This document shows positions 26,099 to 35,093 of a stretch of 38,246 nt of DNA, piece by piece; the stretch's first letter is position 1; each line of letters starts with the position of its first letter. Location of the stretch: positions 1 to 38,246 of the forward strand of contig JAFHCF010000072.1 in the NCBI GenBank assembly GCA_048497495.1, given 5' to 3'. Source of the stretch: JAFHCF01 sp048497495. GTDB lineage: Bacteria > Pseudomonadota > Alphaproteobacteria > Rhizobiales > Ancalomicrobiaceae. The notes under the pieces are model-generated. The model was not told the origin of the DNA and did no database searches. It worked only from the letters and a program-made list of their open reading frames with translations. The position numbers were made by a program, and so were the translations under genes.

Positions 26099-28843
26099 AT
26101 GTCCGACATGCCGGCCCGCGACGCCGCCCCCGATCCGCGCCCGACGCCCGTCATGGAGCAGTACATCGAGATCAAGGCGGCCAATCCGGACAGCCTGCTG
26201 TTCTACCGGATGGGCGATTTCTACGAGCTGTTCTTCGGCGACGCGGAGGAAGCGAGCCGGGCGCTCGGCATCGTTTTGACCAAGCGCGGCAAGCATCTCG
26301 GCGAGGACATCCCGATGTGCGGCGTGCCGGTCTCCCGCGCCGACGAATATCTCCAGCGCCTGATCGCCCTCGGTTTCCGGGTGGCGGTGTGCGAGCAGCT
26401 CGAGGATCCGGCGGAGGCGAGGAAACGCGGCGCCAAGTCGGTGGTCAAGCGCGACGTCGTCCGCCTCGTCACCCCCGGCACCATCACCGAGGACAATCTG
26501 CTCGACGCCGCCCGCGCCAACTGGCTCCTCGGGCTGTCGCGGACGAAGGGCGGCGAGGGCGAGACGAGCCGCTTCGGCCTCGCCTGGGTCGACATCTCGT
26601 CGGGTGCCTTCCGCGTCGCCGAGACCGACCTCCCCCGGCTCGCCGCCGAGATCGCCCGGATCGAGCCGCGCGAGATCGTGCTCGCCGATCGGCTCTTCGA
26701 CGACGACGAGTTGAAGCCGATCCTCAGGTCGGAGCGCATCGCGCTGACCCCGGTCGCCCCAGCCCTCTTCGACGCCGCCACGGCGGAGGCGCGCATCGCC
26801 GCGCTCTTCGGCGTCGCCACCACCGAGGCCTTCGGCCGCTTCTCGCGGCTGGAACTCTCTGCGATCTCCGGCGTCGTCGCCTATGTCGAGCGCACCCAGA
26901 AGGGGGCCCGCGCCCCGCTCGAGCCGCCGCGGCGCGAGGGCGGGCTCGGCGAGGGCGGCGGGCTGTTGCTGGTCGACGCCGGGACGCGGGCCAATCTCGA
27001 GATCACCCGGACGCTGTCGGGCGAGCGCCGGGGCTCGCTGCTCGCCGCGATCGACCGCACGGTGACGCCCAACGGTCAGCGGCTGCTCGCCGAGCGGCTC
27101 GCAGGACCCTCGACCGACCGATCGGTGATCGAGGCGCGGCTCGACGCGGTCGGCTTCCTCCTCGACGACGCGCTCGCCCGCCGCCGCCTGCGCGAGGCGC
27201 TCGCCGCCGCCCCCGACATGTTGCGCCCCCTCGGCCGGCTCGGGCTGATGCGCGGATCGCCGCGCGATCTCGGGGCGATCCGCGCCGGGCTCCGGGCGGC
27301 CCGCGCCCTCGCCGTCGTGCTCGACGAGATCGGCCTCCTGCCGACGGAACTCGAAGCGGCGCGCGGGGCGCTCGCCGCCGCGCCGGCGGATCTCCAGGAC
27401 CTGCTTTCCGGCGCGCTCCTCGACGAATTGCCGCTCGCGCGGCGCGACGGCGGCTTCGTCCGGCCGGGCTGGTCGGCGCCGCTCGACGAGGCGCGCGAGC
27501 TCTCCGCCGACAGCCGCCGCACCATCGCCCGGCTGGAGGCCGACTACGCGCTCGAGACCGGCATCCGATCCTTGAAGATCCGCCACAACAACGTGCTCGG
27601 CTTCTTCGTCGACACCACGCCCACCCATGCCGAGAAGCTCTTCGCCCCACCGCTCGCCGAGCGCTTCATCCATCGCCAGACGCTCGCCAACGCGGTGCGC
27701 TTCACCACCGTCGAGCTCTCCGACCTCGAGGCGCGGATCGCCTCGGCCGGCGAGCGCGCCCTGGCGCTCGAGGGCGAGATCTTCGATCAATTGTCGAGCG
27801 CCGCCCTCGGGCGCGAGCGCGAGATCCGCGCCGCGGCGGAGGCGTTGGCGGTGCTCGACGTCGCCTGCGGGCTCGCCGAACTCGCCGACCGCGAGGCCTA
27901 CGCCCGGCCGATGATCGAGGAGGGGCTCGCCTTCCGCATCGTCGGCGGCCGCCATCCGGTGGTCGAGCAGGCGCTGCGCGAGGGCTCGGGCGAGGCCTTC
28001 GTCGCCAACGACTGCGATCTCGGTCCCCGGGCGAGCGAGGGCGACGGGCGCCTCACCATCGTCACCGGCCCCAACATGGGCGGCAAGTCGACCTTCCTGC
28101 GCCAGAACGCGCTGATCGTGCTGATGGCGCAGATCGGCGCCTTCGTGCCGGCGCGCGAGGCCCGCATCGGCATCGTCGACCGGCTGTTCTCCCGCGTCGG
28201 CGCGGCGGACGATCTGGCGCGCGGCCGCTCGACCTTCATGGTCGAGATGGTGGAGACCGCCGCCATCCTCAATCAGGCCGGCCCCCGGGCCCTGGTCATC
28301 CTCGACGAGATCGGCCGCGGCACCGCCACCTTCGACGGGCTCTCCATCGCCTGGGCGACGATCGAGCATCTCAACGCCGTCAACCGCTGCCGCGCCCTCT
28401 TCGCCACCCACTATCACGAGCTGACGGCGCTGGCCGAACGGCTGCCGCGCATCGCCAACGTCACCTCGGCGGTCCGGGAATGGAAGGGTGACGTGGTCTT
28501 CCTGCACGAGATCGTCGCCGGCGCGGCGGATCGCTCCTACGGCATCCAGGTGGCGCGGCTGGCGGGCCTTCCTCCCCGCGTCATCGAGCGGTCGCGGCAG
28601 GTGCTGAAGCAGCTCGAGGATCAGGACCGGCGCGGCCGGCGCGACACGTTCGTCGACGAACTGCCGCTGTTCTCGACGCTGGCGCCGAAGCCGGCGCCCG
28701 CGCCGGAAGCGGCGCCGGACGATCGTTTCGACCGGCTGGCGGCGGAGATCGCGGCGCTCGCCCCCGACGACATGAGCCCGCGCGAGGCGCTCGACGCGCT
28801 CTATCGGCTGAGGGCCAAGGCGGGCGAGATCGGGAAGGGGTGA
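26099..28843 (+). CDS. mutS: DNA mismatch repair protein MutS
   Basis: MutS recognises mispaired bases and starts mismatch repair. The 914-residue product has the mismatch-probing F-x-E in GDFYELFF (F41, Y42, E43), connector and clamp domains, the Walker A motif GPNMGGKSTF near residue 657, DEIGRGT for Walker B and ATHYHEL. The C-terminal helical region (after about 860) is typical of the dimer and tetramer interface. ATG at 26099-26101 (MSDMPARDAA); a second ATG three codons on is also possible. It diverges from maeB, and its stop overlaps a small downstream frame. Confidence 0.97.
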   Translation: MSDMPARDAAPDPRPTPVMEQYIEIKAANPDSLLFYRMGDFYELFFGDAEEASRALGIVLTKRGKHLGEDIPMCGVPVSRADEYLQRLIALGFRVAVCEQLEDPAEARKRGAKSVVKRDVVRLVTPGTITEDNLLDAARANWLLGLSRTKGGEGETSRFGLAWVDISSGAFRVAETDLPRLAAEIARIEPREIVLADRLFDDDELKPILRSERIALTPVAPALFDAATAEARIAALFGVATTEAFGRFSRLELSAISGVVAYVERTQKGARAPLEPPRREGGLGEGGGLLLVDAGTRANLEITRTLSGERRGSLLAAIDRTVTPNGQRLLAERLAGPSTDRSVIEARLDAVGFLLDDALARRRLREALAAAPDMLRPLGRLGLMRGSPRDLGAIRAGLRAARALAVVLDEIGLLPTELEAARGALAAAPADLQDLLSGALLDELPLARRDGGFVRPGWSAPLDEARELSADSRRTIARLEADYALETGIRSLKIRHNNVLGFFVDTTPTHAEKLFAPPLAERFIHRQTLANAVRFTTVELSDLEARIASAGERALALEGEIFDQLSSAALGREREIRAAAEALAVLDVACGLAELADREAYARPMIEEGLAFRIVGGRHPVVEQALREGSGEAFVANDCDLGPRASEGDGRLTIVTGPNMGGKSTFLRQNALIVLMAQIGAFVPAREARIGIVDRLFSRVGAADDLARGRSTFMVEMVETAAILNQAGPRALVILDEIGRGTATFDGLSIAWATIEHLNAVNRCRALFATHYHELTALAERLPRIANVTSAVREWKGDVVFLHEIVAGAADRSYGIQVARLAGLPPRVIERSRQVLKQLEDQDRRGRRDTFVDELPLFSTLAPKPAPAPEAAPDDRFDRLAAEIAALAPDDMSPREALDALYRLRAKAGEIGKG

Positions 28844-29064
28844 GAGGCGAGAGCGGGCCGGCCGACGCCGCGCCGTCGCAATTGGCGTCGGTCGTCGCCC
28901 TGATCGGACTGCGGAGCTTCACGGTCTTCCACGGCTATGCGCTGATCTTCTCGCACCGGCGCACCATCGCCGCGTTCCTGAAGGCGCGGCGCCGGCTCGA
29001 CGGCCTCTTCGCGGTCGCCTTCGGCTGGGCGATCTTCAAGATCCTGACGGCGCGGCCGCAGTGA
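28840..29064 (+). pseudogene. Probable C-terminal remnant of a LysE/RhtB-type exporter
   Basis: A 74-codon open frame that starts with GTG inside the mutS stop (GTGA overlap). Residues about 15-74 read like the last two helices and connecting loop of a LysE-family amino-acid exporter (GYALIFSHRRTIAAFLKARR, then LDGLFAVAFGWAIFKIL). Full LysE proteins have about 200 residues and six helices, so the first two thirds are missing. The comparison is from memory of the family pattern and is not certain; it could instead be a short translated membrane peptide coupled to mutS. Confidence 0.45.
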
Positions 29065-29098
29065 GACCGACGGTGGTCGAGTTCGGCGGCAGGCCGCC

Positions 29099-30055
29099 TC
29101 ACGCCGCCCGGCGGCCGGCATCGGCGCCGTAGAAGGTGACGTAGCGCTGGGAGATCTGCTTCACCGGCATGACGATGAAGACGTCGGTGGTGCCGAACTG
29201 GTGGTCGACCACCGCCCCGTCGCCGATCTTGGCGCCGATGCGCAGGTAGCCCTTGATCAGCGGCGGCAAGGCCTGGAGGGCGGTGCGCGGATCGATCGCC
29301 TCGGGGGCCATCCGATCCATCGCGGCGAAGCGTTCGGGCAGGGCGCGGACCCGCCAATCGGCGTTCGCTCCGCAATTGTGATGGAGGAAGGACAGCGGCA
29401 GGGCCAGACGGCGCGGGTCGGTGCCCTCGAGGCTGGCGCAGCCGATCATCGCGTCGATGCCATGGGCGAGCACATAGGCCCACACTCCCTGCCACAGCAG
29501 TTCGACGGTGCGTTTTCCGCGATAGGCGGGCAGCACGCAGGAGCGGCCGAGTTCGAGGAACTCCAGGCCGCGATGGCGGTCGAGCAGCGGCGCGAGGTCG
29601 TATTCGTTCGACGAATAGAAGCCGTCGTGGCGCTCGGCGATCGACTGGCGCAGCACCCGATAGGTGCCGACGATACGCGGGCGCGACTTGCCGAACGGCT
29701 TGGGCTCGGGCGCGGCGTGATCGATCACCAGGATGTGGTCGCAGATGGCGTCGAAGGCGTCGGAATCGCGCCGGGTCATCAGGGCGCGGGCGTCGGCGAT
29801 CGCCGACATCTCCTCGTAGAACACCCGGAAACGCAATTCCTGCGCACGCTTGATCTCACCGACGGTGCGCGCCAGACGGACCTCGAGCGACCCGATCCGC
29901 CCCAGGCTCGCCTCCAGCGACGACCCCTTCAGGCGGCCGACCGGCGCCGGAACACCGAAGCCCGGCAGCACGTCGATGCGACCGGCGGGCAGGTGGCGCG
30001 GCGGCACGAACTTGCCGAGGAGGCGACGGGGCGAAAGCGGTGCGGTTGCGGACAT
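29099..30055 (-). CDS. olsB: L-ornithine N-alpha-acyltransferase (OlsB family)
   Basis: OlsB transfers a 3-hydroxyacyl chain from acyl carrier protein to ornithine, the first step of ornithine lipid synthesis. The 318-residue product carries the family signature VGEIKRAQELRFRVFYEEMS and the GNAT-like LEFLELGRSCVLPAYRGKRT. A C-terminal half with FLHHNCGANADWRVRALPE matches OlsB rather than general GNAT enzymes. ATG at 30053-30055 with GAGG upstream. In rhizobia olsB is found near mutS, as here, and ornithine lipids rise on phosphate starvation; a PhoB-like box lies upstream. Confidence 0.88.
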   Translation of the reverse strand: MSATAPLSPRRLLGKFVPPRHLPAGRIDVLPGFGVPAPVGRLKGSSLEASLGRIGSLEVRLARTVGEIKRAQELRFRVFYEEMSAIADARALMTRRDSDAFDAICDHILVIDHAAPEPKPFGKSRPRIVGTYRVLRQSIAERHDGFYSSNEYDLAPLLDRHRGLEFLELGRSCVLPAYRGKRTVELLWQGVWAYVLAHGIDAMIGCASLEGTDPRRLALPLSFLHHNCGANADWRVRALPERFAAMDRMAPEAIDPRTALQALPPLIKGYLRIGAKIGDGAVVDHQFGTTDVFIVMPVKQISQRYVTFYGADAGRRAA

Positions 30056-30156
30056 CGATGACCTCGTTGCCGATGAAGGCCGTCCGTCACGGGAGGCCGC
30101 CGGCCGGGGCCGGACGACCGTAGCCGTCTTCGTGACGTTTCATCGTCTCACCATGG

Positions 30157-30200
30157 CGCTCTGACAGACACATGACGAATATACGACGGAAACGTGACGG
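30157..30200 (-). promoter_or_regulatory. Pho-box-like array upstream of olsB
   Basis: Minus strand, four contiguous 11-nt units: CCGTCACGTTT, CCGTCGTATAT, TCGTCATGTGT and CTGTCAGAGCG. Each begins near the PhoB half-site CTGTCAT followed by four bases, and the last matches 6 of 7. The 11-nt period is that of PhoB arrays. It ends about 100 nt before the olsB start and 31 nt after the kinase stop. A clear -10 is not seen. Confidence 0.6.
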
Positions 30201-30230
30201 TCGGGGAGAGGAATGTTCGGTGGCTGCGCC

Positions 30231-32105
30231 TCAGGCGCTCGCCCCCAGGGCCGGCGCGGCGAAACCGGCGAGCAGGACGGCGAGGCGGTCGCGCTCGATC
30301 GGCTTGACCAGGGTGGCGTCGGCTCCGCAGGCACGGGCCCGCATGGCGGCGGCGGCGGTGCCGTCGGCGGTGAGCGCGACGATGGTCAGGCGCGGCGAAT
30401 CCGCCGTCTCGGCGAGGCGCAGGGTGCGGATGGCGGCGAATCCATCCATGCCGGGCATGTGGAGGTCCATCAGGACGCCGGCGTAGGGGCGGCCGCGATC
30501 CCGCGCCTCGGCGACCGCCGCCACCGCCGCCGCGCCGTCGCCGACGACGGTGACGCGATGGCCGAGGTTCTCGAGCAGGGCACGGCCGAGCAGGGCGTTG
30601 ATCTCGTTGTCGTCGGCGAGCAGCAGATCGAGGCCGGCGGCGGCCGGGGCGAGCGCGGCGTCGTCGAGCCGCTCACCGGCGCCGAGGGTGGCGACGACCC
30701 GGGCCAGGGAGGAGGCGCGCACCGGTTTGACGAGATGGGCGGCGAAGCCGGCGCGGCGCCATTCGGCCAGCCGCGCCCGATCGGTCGGGGTGACCAGAAC
30801 CACCGCCGGCGCGGCGCCAGCGGCGGTCCGGCGCAATTCGGCGAGACGCTCGCCGGCGCGATCATCGCCTTGGATCAACACCACGTCGAAGCTCTCGGCG
30901 GGGTCGAGCGCGGAGGGATCGGCGACGTGCACGGCCTCGGCACCGAGGGCATGGAGGCGGCGGACGATGAGCGGCGGCTCGACCGCGCCCTCACCGATCA
31001 GCGCGACACGGCGGCCGACGAGGGGGGCCGAGACCTGGGCGCGGGTCTCGACGGCGGGCAGGCGGAGATCGAAGGCGAAGACCGACCCCTCGCCCGGCCG
31101 GCTCTCGAGCCGCAATTCACCGCCCATGCGGGCGACCAGCGAACGGGCGATGGCGAGGCCGAGGCCGGCGCCACCGCCGCGCGGCGCGGCGTCGCCGGAC
31201 ACGCGCTCGAACTCGGCGAAGATGCGCTCGGCGTCCTCGGCCGCGATGCCGACGCCGGTGTCTCGGACGCGGAAGGCGATGCGGCCGGCGCCGTCGGGGC
31301 CGCAGGCCGGCTCGACCTCGACGGCGACGCCGCCCTCGAGGGTGTATTTCACCGCGTTGCCGGCGAGGTTGATCAGCACCTGTCGCAGCAGGATCGGGTC
31401 GGCCTCGACCCGGACGGGCAGGCCGGGGGCGACGATCGAGGCGAGTTCGAGGCCCTTGCCGTGGGCGCGCGGCGCCATCAGCTCGACCACGTCCTCGATC
31501 AGGGTCTGGAGGTCGATCGGTTCGGGGGTGACGGCGAGGCGGCCGGCCTCGAGGCGCGCGAGATCGAGGACGTCGTCGACGAGGCCGAGGAGCGCGGTGC
31601 CGGAGGTGCGGACGGCGCGGACGTAGGAACTCTGCTCGGGGGTGAGCGGGGTTTCGGCGAGCAGGTCGGCCATGCCGAGGATACCGTGGAGGGGGGTGCG
31701 GATCTCGTGGCCGGCGGTGGCGAGGAGGCGTGACTTCGCCGCGTTGTCGGCCTCGGCGCGATCGCGGGCGGCGATCAGCGCGGCGACATCGACAGCGGTT
31801 TCGGCGGGCACCGTATCGGCCGGCGCGGGCGTGGCGGCGACCTCGGTCTCGGCGACGGCGATCTCGCCCGTGGGCAGGAAGCGCAGCGCGGCGAGGACGA
31901 CGATGGCGAGCGAGGCGGCGACGGCGTAGAGACCGGCGTACGGGGCGCCGGAGACCAGCGCCGCCGTCGCGGTGACCGAGAGGGCGAGCAGCACCGCGTC
32001 ACCCCTCGTCGGGATGAGCGGGGGACGGCGTCCGGCGCCGGCGCCGACACCGGTCGGCGGGACGGATCGGGTTTCGTCGCGGCGGGGCGGCTGCGAGAGG
32101 GTCAT
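30231..32105 (-). CDS. Hybrid sensor histidine kinase with two receiver domains, the first degenerate
   Basis: A 624-residue membrane-bound kinase. Two hydrophobic segments (about 36-52 and 57-77) are followed by HisKA with His133 in ATAGHEIRTPLHG, an ATPase domain (N-box NLAGNAVKYT, DTGVGI, GAGLGLAIA) and two receiver-like domains. The second (about 492-618) has D498/D499, phospho-acceptor D547 in LMDLHMPGMDG and K601. The first (about 364-475) keeps LVKP but has Gln412 where the phospho-Asp is expected. ATG at 32103-32105 with GGAAGG. No cognate response regulator gene is adjacent. Signal and target are unknown. Confidence 0.9.
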   Translation of the reverse strand: MTLSQPPRRDETRSVPPTGVGAGAGRRPPLIPTRGDAVLLALSVTATAALVSGAPYAGLYAVAASLAIVVLAALRFLPTGEIAVAETEVAATPAPADTVPAETAVDVAALIAARDRAEADNAAKSRLLATAGHEIRTPLHGILGMADLLAETPLTPEQSSYVRAVRTSGTALLGLVDDVLDLARLEAGRLAVTPEPIDLQTLIEDVVELMAPRAHGKGLELASIVAPGLPVRVEADPILLRQVLINLAGNAVKYTLEGGVAVEVEPACGPDGAGRIAFRVRDTGVGIAAEDAERIFAEFERVSGDAAPRGGGAGLGLAIARSLVARMGGELRLESRPGEGSVFAFDLRLPAVETRAQVSAPLVGRRVALIGEGAVEPPLIVRRLHALGAEAVHVADPSALDPAESFDVVLIQGDDRAGERLAELRRTAAGAAPAVVLVTPTDRARLAEWRRAGFAAHLVKPVRASSLARVVATLGAGERLDDAALAPAAAGLDLLLADDNEINALLGRALLENLGHRVTVVGDGAAAVAAVAEARDRGRPYAGVLMDLHMPGMDGFAAIRTLRLAETADSPRLTIVALTADGTAAAAMRARACGADATLVKPIERDRLAVLLAGFAAPALGASA

Positions 32106-32458
32106 CGGCGCCTTCCGGCCGGCGGCCTTCGGCGGCCGTCGATCGATCGAGATCTGTCGCCGGCACGCGGGCGCGTGGCGGTCGTGAGGACGACGATAGG
32201 CGATCGGGGTTGCGAAAGGCTTGACGGCCGAGCGAGCGGGTGGCGGCGTGCGCGGCGCGGCCGGATGACCGCTCGAGTCCCGGAGGCCGCCGCGAAGGCG
32301 TCCGCGACCCCGGACACTCGGTTCACGACGAAAGCGGCCGCCGTCGGCGTCACGGCTCGACCGGCCGACGCGGGGGCGTTGCTCCTCCTCGCTCACGAGG
32401 TCCCGAAGGGGCGTGACGCGCGGGCTCGCGATGAGGCGCTCCGGGCGTCGCCGCCGTT
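32106..32458. other. Gap between comM and the kinase gene
   Basis: In 353 nt I see no supported gene. A frame of about 80 codons ending at the kinase start has no family match and arginine-rich composition. No strong promoter stands out; a TATCGT about 90 nt before the kinase start lacks a good -35. A 7-bp inverted pair (CGTCGGC/GCCGACG) near 32345-32375 is weak. Confidence 0.6.
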
Positions 32459-33991
32459 TCAGGCGGCCAGCGCCAGACGGTTGCCGCAACTGCGGTAGCT
32501 CAGCGCCTCGGCGAGATGGATGCGGCCGATGCGCTCGCTGCCGTCGAGGTCGGCCAGCGTCCGGGCGACCTTGAGGACGCGGTGATAGGCGCGGGCGGAG
32601 AGCCGGAGCTTTTCGGCGGCATCGGCGAGGAGCGCCGCGCCGGGAGCGTCCGGGCGGGCGATCTCCTCGACCAGGGAGGCCGACATGTCGGCGTTGGTGC
32701 GCACGGCCTCGAGGCCGCGCGCGGCGAAGCGGGCGACCTGGGTCGCCCTGGCGCGGGCGACGCGGGCGGCGACCTCGCGCGAACCCTCCGTCGGCCGCGG
32801 CAGGATGAGGTCGGCGGCGGTGACGGCGCCGACCTCGACGCGCAGGTCGATGCGATCGAGCAAGGGGCCGGAGATGCGTTCCTGGTAGTCGCTGGCGCAA
32901 CGACTGCCGCGCCGGCAGGTATAGCCCGGATCGCCGGCATGGCCGCAGCGGCAGGGGTTCATCGCGGCGACGAGCTGGATGCGGGCCGGATAGCTCACCC
33001 GATGATTGGCGCGGGCGATCACCACCTCGCCGCTCTCCAGCGGCTGGCGTAGGCTGTCGAGCACCTGGGGATTGAACTCGGGCAACTCGTCGAGGAAGAG
33101 CACGCCGTTGTGGGCGAGCGACACCTCGCCGGGCCTCGCGCGCAGGCCGCCGCCGACCAGGGCCGCCATCGAGGCGGAGTGGTGGGGGGCGCGGAAGGGT
33201 CGGCGATCGGACAGACGGCCGTCGGCGAGTTGGCCGGCGATCGAGGCGATCATCGACACCTCAAGCAATTCGCGGGGGGCGAGCGGCGGCAGGATCGACG
33301 GCAGGCGGCTCGCCAGCATCGACTTGCCCGAGCCCGGCGGGCCGACCATCAGGAGATTGTGGCCGCCGGCGGCGGCGATCTCCAGGGCCCGCTTGGCGGT
33401 CTCCTGACCCTTGACGTCGACGAGATCGGGCAGGGCGGGACCGGCCTCGCGGATCTTCGGGGTGGGGCGCGAGACGACCTGGGTGCCCTTGAAGTGATTG
33501 GCGAGCTGGACGAGGCTGCGGCCGGCGACGATGGCGAGATCGGGGCTCGCCCAAGCGGCCTCCGAGCCCGAATCGGCCGGACAGATCAGGCCCTTGCCGA
33601 GCGCGCTGGCGCCGATCGCGGCCGGCAGGACGCCGGCGACCGAGGCGATGGTGCCGTCGAGCGACAACTCCCCGAGCGCCACCCAATCCATCAGCTGATC
33701 GCCCGGCATGGCGCCGATCGCCGCCAGGATGGCGAGCGCGATCGGCAGATCGTAGTGGCTGCCCTCCTTGGGCAGGTCGGCGGGGGCGAGATTGACGGTG
33801 ATGCGGCGCTGCGGCAGCGCCAGACCGGAGGCATGGAGGGCGGCGCGGATGCGCTCGCGGCTCTCGCCGACGGTCTTGTCGGGCAGGCCGACGAGGGCGA
33901 AATAGGGATTGCCGGAGGTGATCTGCACCTGCACGTCGACCGGCACGGCCTCGATGCCCTGGAATGCGACCGTGGTGACCCGTGCGACCAT
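32459..33991 (-). CDS. comM: ComM/YifB-type Mg-chelatase-like AAA+ ATPase
   Basis: A 510-residue ComM-family protein: N-terminal Lon-like domain (about 1-165), AAA+ ATPase with Walker A VGPPGSGKSM, Walker B GVLFLDELPEF, and the zinc-like cysteine cluster MNPCRCGHAGDP...YTCRRGSRC. ComM acts as a helicase promoting branch migration in recombination and transformation in studied bacteria. ATG at 33989-33991 (MVARVTTVAFQGIEAV) after GGGGAC; an upstream TTG is also in frame. It has its own promoter with a LexA-type box, consistent with SOS control known for alphaproteobacterial comM genes. Confidence 0.95.
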   Translation of the reverse strand: MVARVTTVAFQGIEAVPVDVQVQITSGNPYFALVGLPDKTVGESRERIRAALHASGLALPQRRITVNLAPADLPKEGSHYDLPIALAILAAIGAMPGDQLMDWVALGELSLDGTIASVAGVLPAAIGASALGKGLICPADSGSEAAWASPDLAIVAGRSLVQLANHFKGTQVVSRPTPKIREAGPALPDLVDVKGQETAKRALEIAAAGGHNLLMVGPPGSGKSMLASRLPSILPPLAPRELLEVSMIASIAGQLADGRLSDRRPFRAPHHSASMAALVGGGLRARPGEVSLAHNGVLFLDELPEFNPQVLDSLRQPLESGEVVIARANHRVSYPARIQLVAAMNPCRCGHAGDPGYTCRRGSRCASDYQERISGPLLDRIDLRVEVGAVTAADLILPRPTEGSREVAARVARARATQVARFAARGLEAVRTNADMSASLVEEIARPDAPGAALLADAAEKLRLSARAYHRVLKVARTLADLDGSERIGRIHLAEALSYRSCGNRLALAA

Positions 33992-34026
33992 GTCCCCGCC
34001 CCGTGGCAATGCCGATCTCGGCTCTG

Positions 34027-34055
34027 TTCTTAGAACATTACGAGAACTATTGCAA
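34027..34055 (-). promoter_or_regulatory. comM promoter with LexA (SOS) box
   Basis: Minus strand: -35 TTGCAA at 34050-34055, -10 TAAGAA at 34027-34032, 17 nt apart. The spacer holds GTTC TCGTAAT GTTC (34033-34047), an exact match to the alphaproteobacterial LexA consensus GTTC-N7-GTTC. A bound repressor would block polymerase. A direct GGTTGTA repeat (34073 and 34083, plus strand) lies just upstream. Confidence 0.78.
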
Positions 34056-34117
34056 CCCTGGAGACTGCTTTCGGTTGTATCTGGTTGTACCGCCGTGAAC
34101 GGAGCCGGACCGCCGGA

Positions 34118-35074
34118 TCATTCCGGCTGGGCCAGGAGATCGCGGCGGGTGAGCACGTCGAAACCGACGTAGACGATCTCCGGCGCCGGCCTTCCGGCGG
34201 CGAGCGCCTCGAGCACCTCGAGCAGCCGCGCCCCCATGTCGGCCGGCCGCTGGCCGACCAGGACGTGGCCGAGCCCCTCGCGCACCAGCTTGCGCTCGAG
34301 CGGCAGGGCGTCGGCGACGACGATCACCACCTTGGCGCGGTCGATGCGCTCCTTATGGCGGGCGGCGAGATCGCGCCAGGCGTCCTCGGCCAGCAGCGGC
34401 CAAGCGCCGACCGAGATCACCGCGTCGAGGTCCGGATCGTCGAGCAGGAAGCGGTCGACCAGGCGGACGGCGGCGCGGGCCTCGCCGTCGGTGACCGCCG
34501 GCGATCCCGCCACCTCGGTCCAGCCGTCGCCGAGGGCGTCGCGGACACCGACGACGCGATCGGCGAGATTGGCGATCGAGGGGTCGCCGGTCACCAGGGC
34601 GTAGCGGCCGCCGGCCGGTTTCCAGCGCCGTAGCGAGGAGGCGAGCGCCCGGCCGAAGTCGCGGGCGTTGGTGCCGACGAAGGCGCGGCGCATCGGCCTG
34701 GGCAGGTCGGCGTCGAAGGCGATCACCGGGATGCCGGCGGCCCCGGCCGCCGCCAGCGCCGGCGCGACCTCGCTGATCAGCACCGGCGAGACGGCGATGC
34801 CGTCGACGCGGTCGGCGACCAGATCCTTCAGGATCTGGCCCTGGTTGCGCTTCTCCTCGCCGCCGGGGCCGAGGAGGAGGCAGGTCACCCCGGTCATGGC
34901 CGCGGCGCGGGCGCGGCAACCCTGGCCGAGCGTCTCGTAGAAGGCGTTGCCGATCGCCGGCACCACCACGGCGAAACGCTTCTCGGCGGCGGACGCGCCG
35001 ACGCCGGTGGCGAGCAGGACGACGAGGGTGGCGAGGAGGCGGCGCGGGTCGACGCCACGCGGATCGATCGTCAT
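34118..35074 (-). CDS. Periplasmic sugar-type substrate-binding protein (orphan)
   Basis: A 318-residue secreted protein of the Peripla_BP_4 (ribose/galactose-like) type. The signal peptide covers about residues 1-30 (RRLLATLVVLLATGVGASAA). The two-lobe fold shows KRFAVVVPAIGNAFYETLGQ, VDGIAVSPVL, GIPVIAFDADLP and DAVISVGAWP. The start is ATG with a purine-rich site. It follows gshB by 19 nt. No permease or ATPase gene is near, so it either serves a distant ABC transporter or acts as a sensory binding protein. The ligand cannot be told. It sits between gshB and comM, which are often direct neighbours in this order. Confidence 0.82.
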   Translation of the reverse strand: MTIDPRGVDPRRLLATLVVLLATGVGASAAEKRFAVVVPAIGNAFYETLGQGCRARAAAMTGVTCLLLGPGGEEKRNQGQILKDLVADRVDGIAVSPVLISEVAPALAAAGAAGIPVIAFDADLPRPMRRAFVGTNARDFGRALASSLRRWKPAGGRYALVTGDPSIANLADRVVGVRDALGDGWTEVAGSPAVTDGEARAAVRLVDRFLLDDPDLDAVISVGAWPLLAEDAWRDLAARHKERIDRAKVVIVVADALPLERKLVREGLGHVLVGQRPADMGARLLEVLEALAAGRPAPEIVYVGFDVLTRRDLLAQPE

Positions 35075-35093
35075 GCCCCTGCCCTCCCTCGCT

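Noticed and set aside
32102..32353. 83-codon frame ending in an ATGA overlap with the kinase
   Set aside because: Arginine-rich, low-complexity product without a family pattern or good ribosome-binding site; the overlap is probably chance.
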